Shown in pieces: positions 1-8,437 of a stretch of DNA of 38,769 nucleotides. Numbering within the stretch: position 1 is the first letter of the stretch; each line of letters starts with the position of its first letter. Origin of the DNA: CAIKMD01 sp035277525 (lineage in GTDB: Bacteria > Pseudomonadota > Alphaproteobacteria > ATCC43930 > CGMCC-115725); NCBI GenBank assembly GCA_035277525.1, contig DATEKH010000201.1, positions 1 through 38,769 on the forward strand. Reading direction: 5' to 3'. Below the pieces are notes generated by a model, which was not told the origin of the DNA, made no database searches, and was given only the letters and a program-made list of their open reading frames with translations. The translations under genes and the position numbers were made by a program.

Positions 1-1
1 T

Positions 2-646
2 TACTATCAAGAATTAATTAGCGGCGAGCCACATGACGAAGACGTGCTCGATCGCAATCGTCCTTGGGTGGAGCGATTCGACGGACTCGATTTCGCCAAT
101 TTCGATTATCTCACCTATATCGTCGACATCGTCCCCGACAAGTCCGACACTTATTCCTATTTCACGCAATATCTGCAGCTCTTCACCGAGCCGATCCCGC
201 GCATTCTGTGGCGCAACAAGCCGTATGGGTCGCCGGTCGATCTGGTCAATCTCAACAATTACGGCAATTTCGTCGGACTGACCCAATCCCTGGTCGGCGA
301 TGGCTGGGTCAGCCTCGGCTGGCTCGGCGTATTCGTCACCCTGGGACTCGTCGGATACGTCAATCTGCGTTTGCACCGATGGTTCTGGAATGGCGAGGCG
401 ACGAATTTCAAGGTCCTGGCCTACTGCACCTACCTACCCCTGACCATGCAATGGTTCCGCGACGGCGGAATCTCGATTGCAAAATTCGTACTTTTCACGG
501 TGATGCCGTTGGTCCTCTGGCAAATTATCATCCGAATGATCACGGGCGCCCAAGGCAACCCCGATTTCCGCCCGCGCATCCTTTCCCGCACAGCTGGAAA
601 GGCGCCGCCGTCCCAAACGCTCGGTCGACCTTTCGGCCGGTCATGA
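2..646 (+). CDS. Wzy-like oligosaccharide repeat-unit polymerase, C-terminal part
   Basis: The reading frame is open from the first bases of the window, so the N-terminus lies outside it. About 214 residues are visible. They contain a loop with the pattern PRILWRNKPYGSP, then GDGWVSLGWLGV, and then hydrophobic segments (roughly residues 112-128 and 165-185 of the visible part). A polar loop with an aromatic/Pro-rich segment between membrane helices, followed by a Gly-rich entry to the next helix, is typical of O-antigen polymerase-type membrane proteins. These join repeat units at the periplasmic face of the inner membrane. A glycosyltransferase gene begins 12 bases after the stop, which fits an EPS operon. 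The alternative is another multi-pass polysaccharide protein of the EpsG/Wzy type. The assignment rests on topology and context because these families are poorly conserved. Confidence 0.6.
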   Translation, partial: YYQELISGEPHDEDVLDRNRPWVERFDGLDFANFDYLTYIVDIVPDKSDTYSYFTQYLQLFTEPIPRILWRNKPYGSPVDLVNLNNYGNFVGLTQSLVGDGWVSLGWLGVFVTLGLVGYVNLRLHRWFWNGEATNFKVLAYCTYLPLTMQWFRDGGISIAKFVLFTVMPLVLWQIIIRMITGAQGNPDFRPRILSRTAGKAPPSQTLGRPFGRS

Positions 647-658
647 GGTTCACTGATC

Positions 659-1834
659 GTGAAGCCTGCCGTGGCTTTCGTCTGGGAGAATTTCGGGCCC
701 TATCACATTGACCGGCTCGAAGCAGCCGGCGCCGCGCTTGGCGTAACGCATCGGGTCATCGGCATCGAAATCGCCGGCTCGAGCGGCTTTTATGCCTGGG
801 ACCCGACGGCGAAGATCTCCGGGTTCGAGCGCGTGACCCTTTTTCCCGATTGCGACTACAAGTCGATCTCGTCCTGGCGGCGGTGGGGCGCCCTGCTGCG
901 CGCCGCTATCAAAACGGGCGCGAAGCACGTCTTCCTCTGTCATGTCCCGCTCTTCGACATGTGTCTGCTCGCGGCGGCGCTGCGTCTTCGCGGCCGCCGC
1001 GTCTATGCCATGACGGAATCGAAATTCGACGACAAGCCGCGCTCGCTGTGGTTCGAGCTTCTGAAAAAGATGCTGTACCTCCCCTATAACGGCGCGATCG
1101 TCGGCGGCAGCCGGCACGCCGCGTATATGCGCTTCCTCGGATTTAAACCGGCTTCGATCGTCGAAGGCTATGACACCGTCTCGGGCGATCGTGTCCGCCG
1201 TCTGGCGGGCATGCCGCCGGCGCCTGGCGGCGTCCCTTATCATGACCGCCATTTCACCATCATCGCCCGGCTCGTGCCCAAGAAGAACATCGCGATGGCG
1301 CTTCAGGCCTATGCCGCCTATCGCCGCGAGGCCGGCCCCGACGCACGCGATTTATGCATTTGCGGCTCCGGCGAACTCGAAGAAAGCTTGCGTCGGACCG
1401 CGCGCGACCTTGGCCTGCCCGACAGCATCTTCCGTGGCTTCGTCCAGGCGCCCGATATCGCGCGCGTGCTCGGCTCGAGCCTCGCGCTGATCCTTCCCAG
1501 CACGGAAGAGCAATGGGGCTTGGTGGTGAACGAGGCCGTCGCGATGGGCGTGCCCATCCTTTGCTCGACCAATATCGGCGCGCGCGATCTTCTCGTGCGC
1601 AGCGGCGTCAACGGCTTCGTCTTCGAGCCGGACAATCCCGAAGGCCTCGCCTATTTCATGCACCGTCTGGCGCGCGACGAGGACGAATGGCGCGCCTTTT
1701 CCGAGGCCTCTCTCCGCCTTGCCCCGCTCGCCGATACGCGACGTTTCGGTGCGGCCGTGCTGCAGGTGGTGCGCGGAGAGATCGCAAGCGCAGCCGGGCT
1801 CGAGCGCGCTGTTTCCTCCGACCTGCGGCCCTAG
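659..1834 (+). CDS. Family 4 glycosyltransferase (GT-B fold)
   Basis: This 391-residue protein probably transfers a sugar from a nucleotide donor to a lipid-linked EPS intermediate at the cytoplasmic membrane face. The C-terminal half carries the GT4 signature: a catalytic-type Glu region reading EEQWGLVVNEAVAMG, followed by a GxP strand and a segment ending NGFVFEPDNPEGLA that is typical of nucleotide-sugar binding in Glycos_transf_1. The N-terminal half starts with an acceptor-domain beta strand (VAFVWENFGPYHIDR). The GTG start at 659 has GAGG about 10 bases upstream. A GT4 gene follows 15 bases downstream and a polymerase gene precedes it. Donor and acceptor cannot be told from the sequence. 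Confidence 0.88.
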   Translation: MKPAVAFVWENFGPYHIDRLEAAGAALGVTHRVIGIEIAGSSGFYAWDPTAKISGFERVTLFPDCDYKSISSWRRWGALLRAAIKTGAKHVFLCHVPLFDMCLLAAALRLRGRRVYAMTESKFDDKPRSLWFELLKKMLYLPYNGAIVGGSRHAAYMRFLGFKPASIVEGYDTVSGDRVRRLAGMPPAPGGVPYHDRHFTIIARLVPKKNIAMALQAYAAYRREAGPDARDLCICGSGELEESLRRTARDLGLPDSIFRGFVQAPDIARVLGSSLALILPSTEEQWGLVVNEAVAMGVPILCSTNIGARDLLVRSGVNGFVFEPDNPEGLAYFMHRLARDEDEWRAFSEASLRLAPLADTRRFGAAVLQVVRGEIASAAGLERAVSSDLRP

Positions 1835-1849
1835 AATCCCGGCGCGCCC

Positions 1850-2947
1850 ATGGTGACGGCCGATGACAAGAGCGCGAGCCGCGGCGCCGAGATTCTCGTC
1901 GTCGGTCCCTTCCCGCCGCCGGTTCACGGCTACTCGGTCGTCACCGCCTTCCTCGCCGAGAGGCTCGCCGCACTCGCAAAAGTCGAGACCGTCAACATCG
2001 CACCGGATAGCCTCGTTCGGAGCGGCCGCTACCACGCGCAGCGAATCGGGCGCGCGATGCAGGCGCTCTGGCGCATCATCGCCGCGCGGCGCCACAGCCG
2101 GCGGCTCTACTTCGCCATCGCCGGCGGCGCTGGCGTCGTTTATGACCTGCCGCTCGCCTTGGCGGCGCGCCTCTTGGGCTACAAGATCTACATTCACCAT
2201 CATTCCTTCAGCTACATCAACCGCCGCAACCGCTGGACCGCGGTGCTCATCGCCATCGCCGGTCGCGCGACAACCCATATCTGTCTCAGCGTCGAAATGG
2301 CGCGCCGCCTCGGTGCGCTTTATTCGCAGGCGACCCGGGCGATCGTGCTGTCGAATGCCGCGCTGATCCCGCCGGGCCCGCCGCGCGCCGCGCGCAACGG
2401 CCCGATCCGCCTCGGATTTCTCGGCAATCTCATTCCCGAAAAGGGCGTCGACACCGCGATCGCGGTCGCGACGGAGCTGCGCCGCAGCAGCCGCGCCATC
2501 GTGCTCGCGGTCGCGGGGCCAGCGCTCGACAGTGCCACGGAATCGCTGCTGGCGGAAACGCAACGCGCTCTTGGCTCGGCCTTCACCTATCACGGGCCTG
2601 TCTACGGCGCCGAGAAAGCGGCGTTTCTCGAGTCGCTCGACGTGTTGCTGTTTCCGACGCGCTATGCCAATGAGGCGCAGCCTCTTGTCGTACTCGAAGC
2701 TCTCGCGGCTGGTGTCCCGGTTTTGGCGACGAACCGCGGCGCCATTGCCGAGAATGTCGGCCGGCATGCCGGCGTGTTTGCCGATCAGAACTTTGTGGAA
2801 GAATCGGTGCGTGCCATCGGCGCCTGGTGTGCCGATCGCGGCAGGCTTGCGGAGCTTTCGGCCGAGACGACGGTCCATGCCGGCATCGCGCATCGCTCGG
2901 CCCTCGACGGGCTCGCAGCGCTCTTGCGCGACATGACGACGGTGTGA
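1850..2947 (+). CDS. Family 4 glycosyltransferase
   Basis: This 365-residue GT-B enzyme has a typical start (ILVVGPFPPPVHGYS), in which a Gly-rich loop follows the first beta strand. Its C-terminal donor-binding domain contains GFLGNLIPEKGVDTAI and the EAQPLVVLEALAAGVPVLAT motif, whose two Glu residues are seven apart as in GT4 enzymes. It follows the previous glycosyltransferase by 15 bases and is probably cotranscribed with it. It should add one residue of the EPS repeat unit. ATG 1850 is used; GTG 1853 directly after it is equally possible. The 249 bases downstream before the next gene hold no gene I can support. Substrate is unknown. Confidence 0.88.
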   Translation: MVTADDKSASRGAEILVVGPFPPPVHGYSVVTAFLAERLAALAKVETVNIAPDSLVRSGRYHAQRIGRAMQALWRIIAARRHSRRLYFAIAGGAGVVYDLPLALAARLLGYKIYIHHHSFSYINRRNRWTAVLIAIAGRATTHICLSVEMARRLGALYSQATRAIVLSNAALIPPGPPRAARNGPIRLGFLGNLIPEKGVDTAIAVATELRRSSRAIVLAVAGPALDSATESLLAETQRALGSAFTYHGPVYGAEKAAFLESLDVLLFPTRYANEAQPLVVLEALAAGVPVLATNRGAIAENVGRHAGVFADQNFVEESVRAIGAWCADRGRLAELSAETTVHAGIAHRSALDGLAALLRDMTTV

Positions 2948-3073
2948 TGTGACGACGACCCTCGGAGTAAGCGAATGATAACTAAAGCGTTTTATGGTTT
3001 CGCCGCGGACTGGCGCCATGCCCGGATCGGGTTTTGTGTTACAATCAACGCCGATCGACGCCATTCCAGAAAT

Positions 3074-3092
3074 GAGAATGATTAACATGTTC
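3074..3092 (+). promoter_or_regulatory. Fur-box-like sequence upstream of the adenylation/thioesterase gene
   Basis: The 19 bases match the classical Fur palindrome (GATAATGATAATCATTATC) at about 14 positions by hand alignment. The best agreement is in the left half and in the central CAT. The site lies about 105 bases upstream of the GTG start at 3197, in a short AT-richer patch. The match may be chance, and alphaproteobacterial iron regulators often use other operators. Confidence 0.22.
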
Positions 3093-3196
3093 GGGGTTCT
3101 TCGCCTTCCTCTCCGAATGGACGTGGGCTGCGGTATAGGCGCCCGATTTCAGCGCCGCTGCGGGACGGCAGATCTCCGCGGCTCGGGACGCCTTCC

Positions 3197-5839
3197 GTGC
3201 TGAACGAAAAGGTTTTGCACGGTCGAAGCGGCTTTTCGACCGATCGCGTGATCCCCGCCATCATCCGCGAACATGCACGGTCGACGCCCCAGGCCCCGGC
3301 CATTCTGTCTTCCGGCGGGGCTCTCACCTATGAAGGTCTGCAACGGCAGATCGATGCGATCGCGGCGGTATTGGAGGATGCCGGAATAACCGCTGGCACC
3401 CGCGTCGCTATCGTAATGCCGGACGGGCCCGAGCTTGCAGTCGCGATCGTTGCCGTCGCCTGTCACGCGACGGCGGTTCCTCTCAATCCGAGCCTCACCG
3501 CTGCGGAACTTGAAGAACTCTTCGCCGTGCAGCGGCTCGAGGCTTTAGTTCTCGCCGACTGGGTCGAGAGCGCGGCTCAGGAGGTGGCGGCGCGCCGCGG
3601 GATGTGCGTCATGGCGGCGAGCCGAGAGGAGGGCCGCGTACAGATCGCACGGCGCACGACATCGCTCTCGACCGGCGCGACGCCGCGGGCCGTCGCCCCC
3701 GACGACACGGCGTTCATCCTGCGCACCTCGGGCACGACGGCGCGTCCCAAGCTGGTGGCGGTCACTCATCGCAACCTCATTGCGATGGCGGGACGAATGC
3801 AGAAATGGTTCGTTCTCGCTCCCGAAGATCGCGTGCTTTGCGTCCTTCCGCTCTACTACGCCCAAGGCCTGAAGATGTCGCTGTTCGTGCCGCTGATCCT
3901 CGGCACCAGCCTCGCCTGCCCCTCGCGCTCGTCGGATTCAGATGTTCTGGCTTGGCTCGCTGAGCTCAAGCCGACGTGGTTCACGGCCGGTCCGACCCTC
4001 CTTCGTGCGGTGCTCGAGCGCGCACGCGCTCTTGGGAAAGCTGGTTTCCGTCATCAGCTGCGCGTGATCATCTCGGCCTCGGCGCCCATTCCGGATGCAG
4101 TCCGCGACGGGCTCGCTGAACATTTCGCCGTGCCCGTGCTCAACGCCTTCGGCCTCAGCGAAGCCGGCTTGGTCGCAGCCAACGAGTTCGCACCAAAAGC
4201 GCGCAAGCTCGGGACGGTCGGCCGACCTTGGCCGGGCGAGCTCGCGATCTGGACTGCCGATCAGGGCGTGGTCGGACCTGACATCCTCGGCGAGATCGTC
4301 GTTCGCGGCCCCGGCGTGACGCCCGGTTATATCGACGATCCCGAGGCGAATCGCGCCGCTTTCGTCGACGGCTGGTTTCACACCGGCGATCTCGGGCGCA
4401 TCGATGGCGACGGATTCCTGACGATCGTCGGACGCATCAAGGAGATGATCAACCGCGGAGGCGAGAAGATCGCGCCTGCCGAGATCGATCAGGCAATCCT
4501 GCGCCATCCCGCGGTCGCCGAGGCGGCAAGTTTCGGCATCCCGCATCCGCGCTTGGGCGAGGACGTCGCGGCGGCCGTTGTGTTGCGCCCCGGGCAAACG
4601 GTCTCATCGCTCGAGCTGCGCCACTACCTCAAGACCTTGCTCGCGCCCTTCAAGATTCCGCGCCGTATCTTGCTGCTCCCAGCCTTGCCCAAGGGCGAGA
4701 CCGGCAAAGTACGCCGCCAAGACTTCGTGAAACTCCTTCCCGCGCGCGTGAAGACCGGCCCGACCGTCGAGCCATCATCGCTCGAGGCCGAGATCGCGGC
4801 GATTTGGCAACGCCTGCTGGGGTGCTCCGATATCGACCGCGACGACGAGTTCTTCGAATTGGGCGGCGACTCGCTCCTTGCGACGCAAATGATTCTCGAG
4901 GTCGAGCGGCTCACCGGAAAGCAGTTGCCGGAGGATACGCTGTTCGAGGCCGCGACTCCCCGGCAAATCGCGCGATGCGTCATCGAGAGCGAACGGGCGA
5001 CGGATGAAGGCCTGCTCGTGAAACTCCAGCCCGGGACGGGCAAGCCGCCTTTCGTGCTGGTCGATGGCGATTTCTGGGGCGGCGGCTTCTATGCACGTAA
5101 GCTCGCGGCCGAGCTGGGACCGGATTACCCTTTCTATAATTTTCACGCTCATGGCTGCTACACCGATAAGGTTCCGTCGTCGATCGAAGCGATGGCAGCG
5201 GAGTACCGGCAGCTGCTGGCCGCTGCCGGAGTGCGTGGGCCATTTCGCCTCGGCGGCCATTGCAATGGCGCGGTCATCGCGTGGGAATTGGCGCGCCAGC
5301 TGATGGAGGCGGGCGAGCGGGTCGAGCTCGTCGCAATGATCGAGGCAATCACCCTCAATGCCCGGCCGAGCATGCGCGCGATCGCACGGGCGCTGAGCAA
5401 GCCTGTTCGTGGTTCGGCCATGGGATTCTTATGGCAGGCATGGCGTGCCGAACAATTCTTCGAGCGCAAAGTCGCCAGCATCGCCAATGGAGACGACGTC
5501 GCGTTGCTCACGCGCCGCCTCAGCGTGCTTGACCCGGCTGCTGCGGCAAGATCCGTCGAATATCGTCGCGCCATGGCCTCTTATGTGCCGCCCAAGCTCG
5601 ACGTCGGCGTACTCTATTTGCTGGCCCGGTCTCACGCCACCAGCAGGGTTTTCTCCGCCGAGCCGTGGCGGCGGCTCACGCCCCGGCTCGAGGTTGCGAT
5701 CGTTCCCGGCGAGCATTTGACCTGCATCACGACGCATGTCGACACCCTGGCGCAGCGGTTGCGCCAAGGGCTTGTCGCCTTGGACGACGGCGACGGGCTG
5801 TCAAACCGGCTCGAGCCCGCGATTCCCCGGGTCAACTAA
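3197..5839 (+). CDS. NRPS-like adenylation-carrier-thioesterase protein with an atypical thioesterase triad
   Basis: This 880-residue protein has three domains. The adenylation domain (about 20-510) has the phosphate loop LRTSGTTARPK (T177), NAFGLSEAG, GWFHTGDLG and the catalytic Lys in GETGKVRR (K504). The carrier domain (about 525-600) carries phosphopantetheine on Ser559 in LGGDSLLA. The alpha/beta-hydrolase thioesterase (about 615-870) has GGHCNG, so the nucleophile is Cys689 instead of Ser. Glu716 lies 27 residues later, where Asp is usual, and His840 is in PGEHLT. There is no condensation domain. It should activate one carboxylic or amino acid, load it on itself and release or transfer it. 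Its place among EPS glycosyltransferases suggests decoration of the polysaccharide, which is inference. No phosphopantetheinyl transferase is seen nearby. The GTG start at 3197 is the first plausible one. It converges with the acetyltransferase gene only four bases away. Confidence 0.9.
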   Translation: MLNEKVLHGRSGFSTDRVIPAIIREHARSTPQAPAILSSGGALTYEGLQRQIDAIAAVLEDAGITAGTRVAIVMPDGPELAVAIVAVACHATAVPLNPSLTAAELEELFAVQRLEALVLADWVESAAQEVAARRGMCVMAASREEGRVQIARRTTSLSTGATPRAVAPDDTAFILRTSGTTARPKLVAVTHRNLIAMAGRMQKWFVLAPEDRVLCVLPLYYAQGLKMSLFVPLILGTSLACPSRSSDSDVLAWLAELKPTWFTAGPTLLRAVLERARALGKAGFRHQLRVIISASAPIPDAVRDGLAEHFAVPVLNAFGLSEAGLVAANEFAPKARKLGTVGRPWPGELAIWTADQGVVGPDILGEIVVRGPGVTPGYIDDPEANRAAFVDGWFHTGDLGRIDGDGFLTIVGRIKEMINRGGEKIAPAEIDQAILRHPAVAEAASFGIPHPRLGEDVAAAVVLRPGQTVSSLELRHYLKTLLAPFKIPRRILLLPALPKGETGKVRRQDFVKLLPARVKTGPTVEPSSLEAEIAAIWQRLLGCSDIDRDDEFFELGGDSLLATQMILEVERLTGKQLPEDTLFEAATPRQIARCVIESERATDEGLLVKLQPGTGKPPFVLVDGDFWGGGFYARKLAAELGPDYPFYNFHAHGCYTDKVPSSIEAMAAEYRQLLAAAGVRGPFRLGGHCNGAVIAWELARQLMEAGERVELVAMIEAITLNARPSMRAIARALSKPVRGSAMGFLWQAWRAEQFFERKVASIANGDDVALLTRRLSVLDPAAAARSVEYRRAMASYVPPKLDVGVLYLLARSHATSRVFSAEPWRRLTPRLEVAIVPGEHLTCITTHVDTLAQRLRQGLVALDDGDGLSNRLEPAIPRVN

Positions 5840-5843
5840 ATAT

Positions 5844-6476
5844 TTAATCGGCGCTTTGACGATGCGGGGGAACGCGAGGACGCACTGGCTTCGCGGGATA
5901 CCCGTAGCAAATCATTGCCGGCGGCAGATCGTGAAGCACCGTGCTGCGCGCGCCGACGATCGTTGCGTCGCCGATCGATATCCCCGGCGCGACGAAAACA
6001 TCCGTTGCGAGCCAGCATTCGGATCCGATGGAGATCGGCTTCGCGACGAAATCGAAAGACAGAGCGCCGGGATCGTGGCTTCCGGCGCATAAATAGCAGT
6101 GTTGCGAGATGACGCTATGCGCGCCGATCGAAATCTCGGAGAGTGAATAGAGAATCGCGCCGTCGCCGATCCAACTGAAATCGCCGATCGAGATTTTCCA
6201 CGGATAGGTGAATTCGGCCGATGGCCTAATCAGCACGCCGCGCCCGATTCCTGCGCCGAAGAGTCGAAGGAGGAACCGGCGCCACCCGAAAAATATTTGC
6301 GGCGAGGGACGAAACAGGAGCGCCTGGACGACCCACCACAACTGAACCATCAGCGCGCTGCGGCCGCGAAATCCCTTCGGAACGCGAAACCGCGTCAGAT
6401 CCTGGTAACGGGCCGGTGCGCCCGACCCGCCCGCCGCGGCGGGTCGTTCCGCGACCGCTCCGCGCTCCATTGTCAT
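5844..6476 (-). CDS. wcaF: WcaF-like putative EPS acetyltransferase (left-handed beta-helix)
   Basis: This 210-residue protein belongs to the hexapeptide-repeat acyltransferases. After an N-terminal helical part (KGFRGRSALMVQLWWVVQ, RLFGAGIG) come the repeats: VLIRPSAEFTYPWKISIGD, ISIGAHSVISQHCYLC, the catalytic-type His in GSHDP, then PISIGSECWLATDVFVAPG and VGARSTV, ending in GYPAKPVRPR. These features match WcaF and related colanic acid acetyltransferases, which use acetyl-CoA to O-acetylate a sugar. The start ATG (6476) overlaps the stop of the upstream O-antigen ligase gene in an ATGA arrangement, so translation is probably coupled. The frame is open further upstream, but that part is a shadow of the ligase gene. 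The exact acceptor is unknown. Confidence 0.87.
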   Translation of the reverse strand: MTMERGAVAERPAAAGGSGAPARYQDLTRFRVPKGFRGRSALMVQLWWVVQALLFRPSPQIFFGWRRFLLRLFGAGIGRGVLIRPSAEFTYPWKISIGDFSWIGDGAILYSLSEISIGAHSVISQHCYLCAGSHDPGALSFDFVAKPISIGSECWLATDVFVAPGISIGDATIVGARSTVLHDLPPAMICYGYPAKPVRPRVPPHRQSAD

Positions 6477-7933
6477 GCGCGCGACGCCGCCGATCGCGCG
6501 ACGCGCCGCCCTGTCGGCGTCGCTTGTCCCAGGCCGGCACCGAGGAGCGTCAAATACGCGACCGCGACGGCCGGTATCTGCATGCTGAAATCGACGAGCG
6601 ACTGGAGTCCGATCAGCACGCTCGCGCCGATGGCGATGCAAGGGATGATCGCATCGCGATGGCGGCGAAACGCCCCCAGCGCACATTGGATGACGAGCCA
6701 CAGCGCCGCGAGAAACAACGCCACCGCCGCCGGTATTCCCAGCTCCATCATGTTTTCGAGATAGTCGTTATGAGCCAAATCGACCAGCAGCGGCAGGCTT
6801 TCGGTGCGATAGGTGGGAAAGATCGACTTGAAGGTCGCAAGCCCGGTGCCGATCACGGGATTGTTGCTGATCGCCTGCAAGGTGAGCTCGAAAATTTCAT
6901 GGCGGCCTTCGACGTCCCATGAGGTATCGGCAAGTCGCGTCAGCGTCTCGGTGCCGCCCAGCACGAGCGCCGCGACGGCGCCCAATGCGAAGATCAGAGC
7001 AACCCATTTGCGCCACGGACCCCGCAGGCTCGGCACGAGGCTCGCTATCAGAATTAATCCGAGAACGCCGCCGCCCGTTGCGGTTGCGCCGCCGCGCGAA
7101 TGCGTGAGCAGCACCGTAATTGCCGTGATCAAAACGCCGGCAACCACCCAAACCTGCCGGACGCCGACATTATCGAAAAACGCGCGCAGCTTTCGCCGAG
7201 CGCTCTCGGGCGACGAGATGCGCCGTATGACGTCCTCGAGCAGGAGGCCCGTCATCGCGACGAGCGCCAGCCCGGTGTAAGTCGCATAGGAATTCCGGTT
7301 GACGAAAGTGCTGGTCAGATCGTCGGCATAAGCCCATTTGCTGAACCAGAGGAGATAGTGGTTGCCGGTCCAGTAGACGGCGAGGCCCCAAACCGCGTAG
7401 ACGGTCCCGATCGTGCCAAAGGCGATGACCAGGAGGCGGGCGGCCGCCCCCCGCTGGCCGCAGCGGAACGCAAGCCAAAAGATGGCCGCGTAGGTCGCGA
7501 GGTGAAAGATCGCCGTCCATGACGAATTCGGATCGATGCTGATCGCCGGGTCAAATGCCAAGCCCGGCAGCAGTTTGGCCGCCTCCGCCCAGACCGGGTG
7601 TTGCCACGCCGCGGGAGCCCAGGGAAGACACTGAAAGATCGCCCAAAGGAGCGCGATCGCGAAGAGGCCAGCCGCCGGCAGCGTCACCCGGCCTGGCACC
7701 TCGGAGCCCTCCTGCGCAATGAAATCGCCCGCCGCGCGCAGGACGAGAAGAATGCCGGCGGCGGTTGTGAGCACACCCCAGGCCCAGGGCGGCACGCTGC
7801 CGAGAGGCAAAGGCGTCCAGGCCACCAGCCCGACCAGGCCCCACAGACAGAGCATCGCGACAGCATCGCTCAGGGAGGCTGTCCCGTGGCGGAAAGGAAG
7901 CTCAATCTCTGTCATTTCTCTGGGGCCGACCAT
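6473..7933 (-). CDS. O-antigen ligase/polymerase family membrane protein (Wzy_C)
   Basis: This protein of about 486 residues has around a dozen hydrophobic segments. The Wzy_C/O-antigen ligase landmarks are present: FVNRNSYATYTGLALVAM, a HSRGG motif after a transmembrane helix, and the periplasmic-loop/helix sequence LAHNDYLENMMELGIPAAV. It is either the repeat-unit polymerase of this EPS or a ligase that attaches glycan to an acceptor. The partial Wzy-like gene at the left edge means the locus may have two enzymes of this general type. The start is uncertain: 7963 gives the longest frame, 7933 has GAGGG 11 bases upstream, and 7915 is also possible. It forms a two-gene unit with the downstream acetyltransferase (four-base overlap). 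Confidence 0.85.
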   Translation of the reverse strand: MVGPREMTEIELPFRHGTASLSDAVAMLCLWGLVGLVAWTPLPLGSVPPWAWGVLTTAAGILLVLRAAGDFIAQEGSEVPGRVTLPAAGLFAIALLWAIFQCLPWAPAAWQHPVWAEAAKLLPGLAFDPAISIDPNSSWTAIFHLATYAAIFWLAFRCGQRGAAARLLVIAFGTIGTVYAVWGLAVYWTGNHYLLWFSKWAYADDLTSTFVNRNSYATYTGLALVAMTGLLLEDVIRRISSPESARRKLRAFFDNVGVRQVWVVAGVLITAITVLLTHSRGGATATGGGVLGLILIASLVPSLRGPWRKWVALIFALGAVAALVLGGTETLTRLADTSWDVEGRHEIFELTLQAISNNPVIGTGLATFKSIFPTYRTESLPLLVDLAHNDYLENMMELGIPAAVALFLAALWLVIQCALGAFRRHRDAIIPCIAIGASVLIGLQSLVDFSMQIPAVAVAYLTLLGAGLGQATPTGRRVARSAASRA

Positions 7934-8437
7934 AAACCGCGGCACCCTCGCATCCCAAGGCAATATTGCACGCCGATGAAGTGGCTAGGGGCGGGCTAAG
8001 GGGGTTCCCATTACGTTCTCAATCAGGAGCGTCGCCCAAACCTGGCCCAGAGGGAGCGAGAAGCCCGTGGAGAGGCGGCACGATTGACTGCGGACGCGCG
8101 CCGGACGCCGCGGCGGAGGGGCGAAGCAAGCGCCAAGCAGCCGCGCTCCTGGGCAGAGTCGGGACGCTCTCCACCCCCTTCGCGGTTGGCGTCGCCTCGC
8201 GGCTGCCCGAATTCCGATGGCGCGCTGACGATTGCCCGCCGTCAATCCTGTCGCGGGAAAGGAGCGGTCGCGAGCCGCGCAATTGGACGATCTTTAAACT
8301 TTCTTGTATATTAATCGCAGGGGACGCCGCGCCCCTTTTTACCCGCGCACTTCGCGATTGGCGAACGGGACACCCTCGAAAAGGAGCGAGCTGCCGGCGC
8401 GAAGCGCGCAGGATGTCCCCGGGGGATGAGGCAATTC
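7934..8437. other. Divergent intergenic region between the ligase and priming-transferase genes
   Basis: About 500 bases separate the divergent starts. I see no convincing gene: the frames that are open here are GC-rich, Arg/Pro/Ser-rich shadows without family features. The region has one AT-rich stretch (8291-8315) that looks like a promoter for the plus-strand gene. Just after it comes a short GGGG/CCCC pairing followed by TTTTT (8320-8340). Confidence 0.5.
8283..8312 (+). promoter_or_regulatory. Candidate sigma70-type promoter for the priming transferase gene
   Basis: TTGGAC at 8283-8288 and TATATT at 8307-8312 are separated by 18 bases. The second hexamer matches TATAAT at five of six positions, while the first matches only in TTG. 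Transcription would start near 8319 and leave a leader of about 120 bases before the GTG at 8438. Confidence 0.35.

Noticed and set aside
1352..3088. A 578-codon open frame on the minus strand
   Set aside because: It lies antisense to two well-supported glycosyltransferases, its translation is Arg/Gly/Ala-rich without a family, and GC-rich coding DNA commonly keeps such frames open.
2994..3203. A 69-codon frame before the A-PCP-TE gene
   Set aside because: No ribosome-binding site, no hydrophobic segment or known pattern, and it runs into the next gene.
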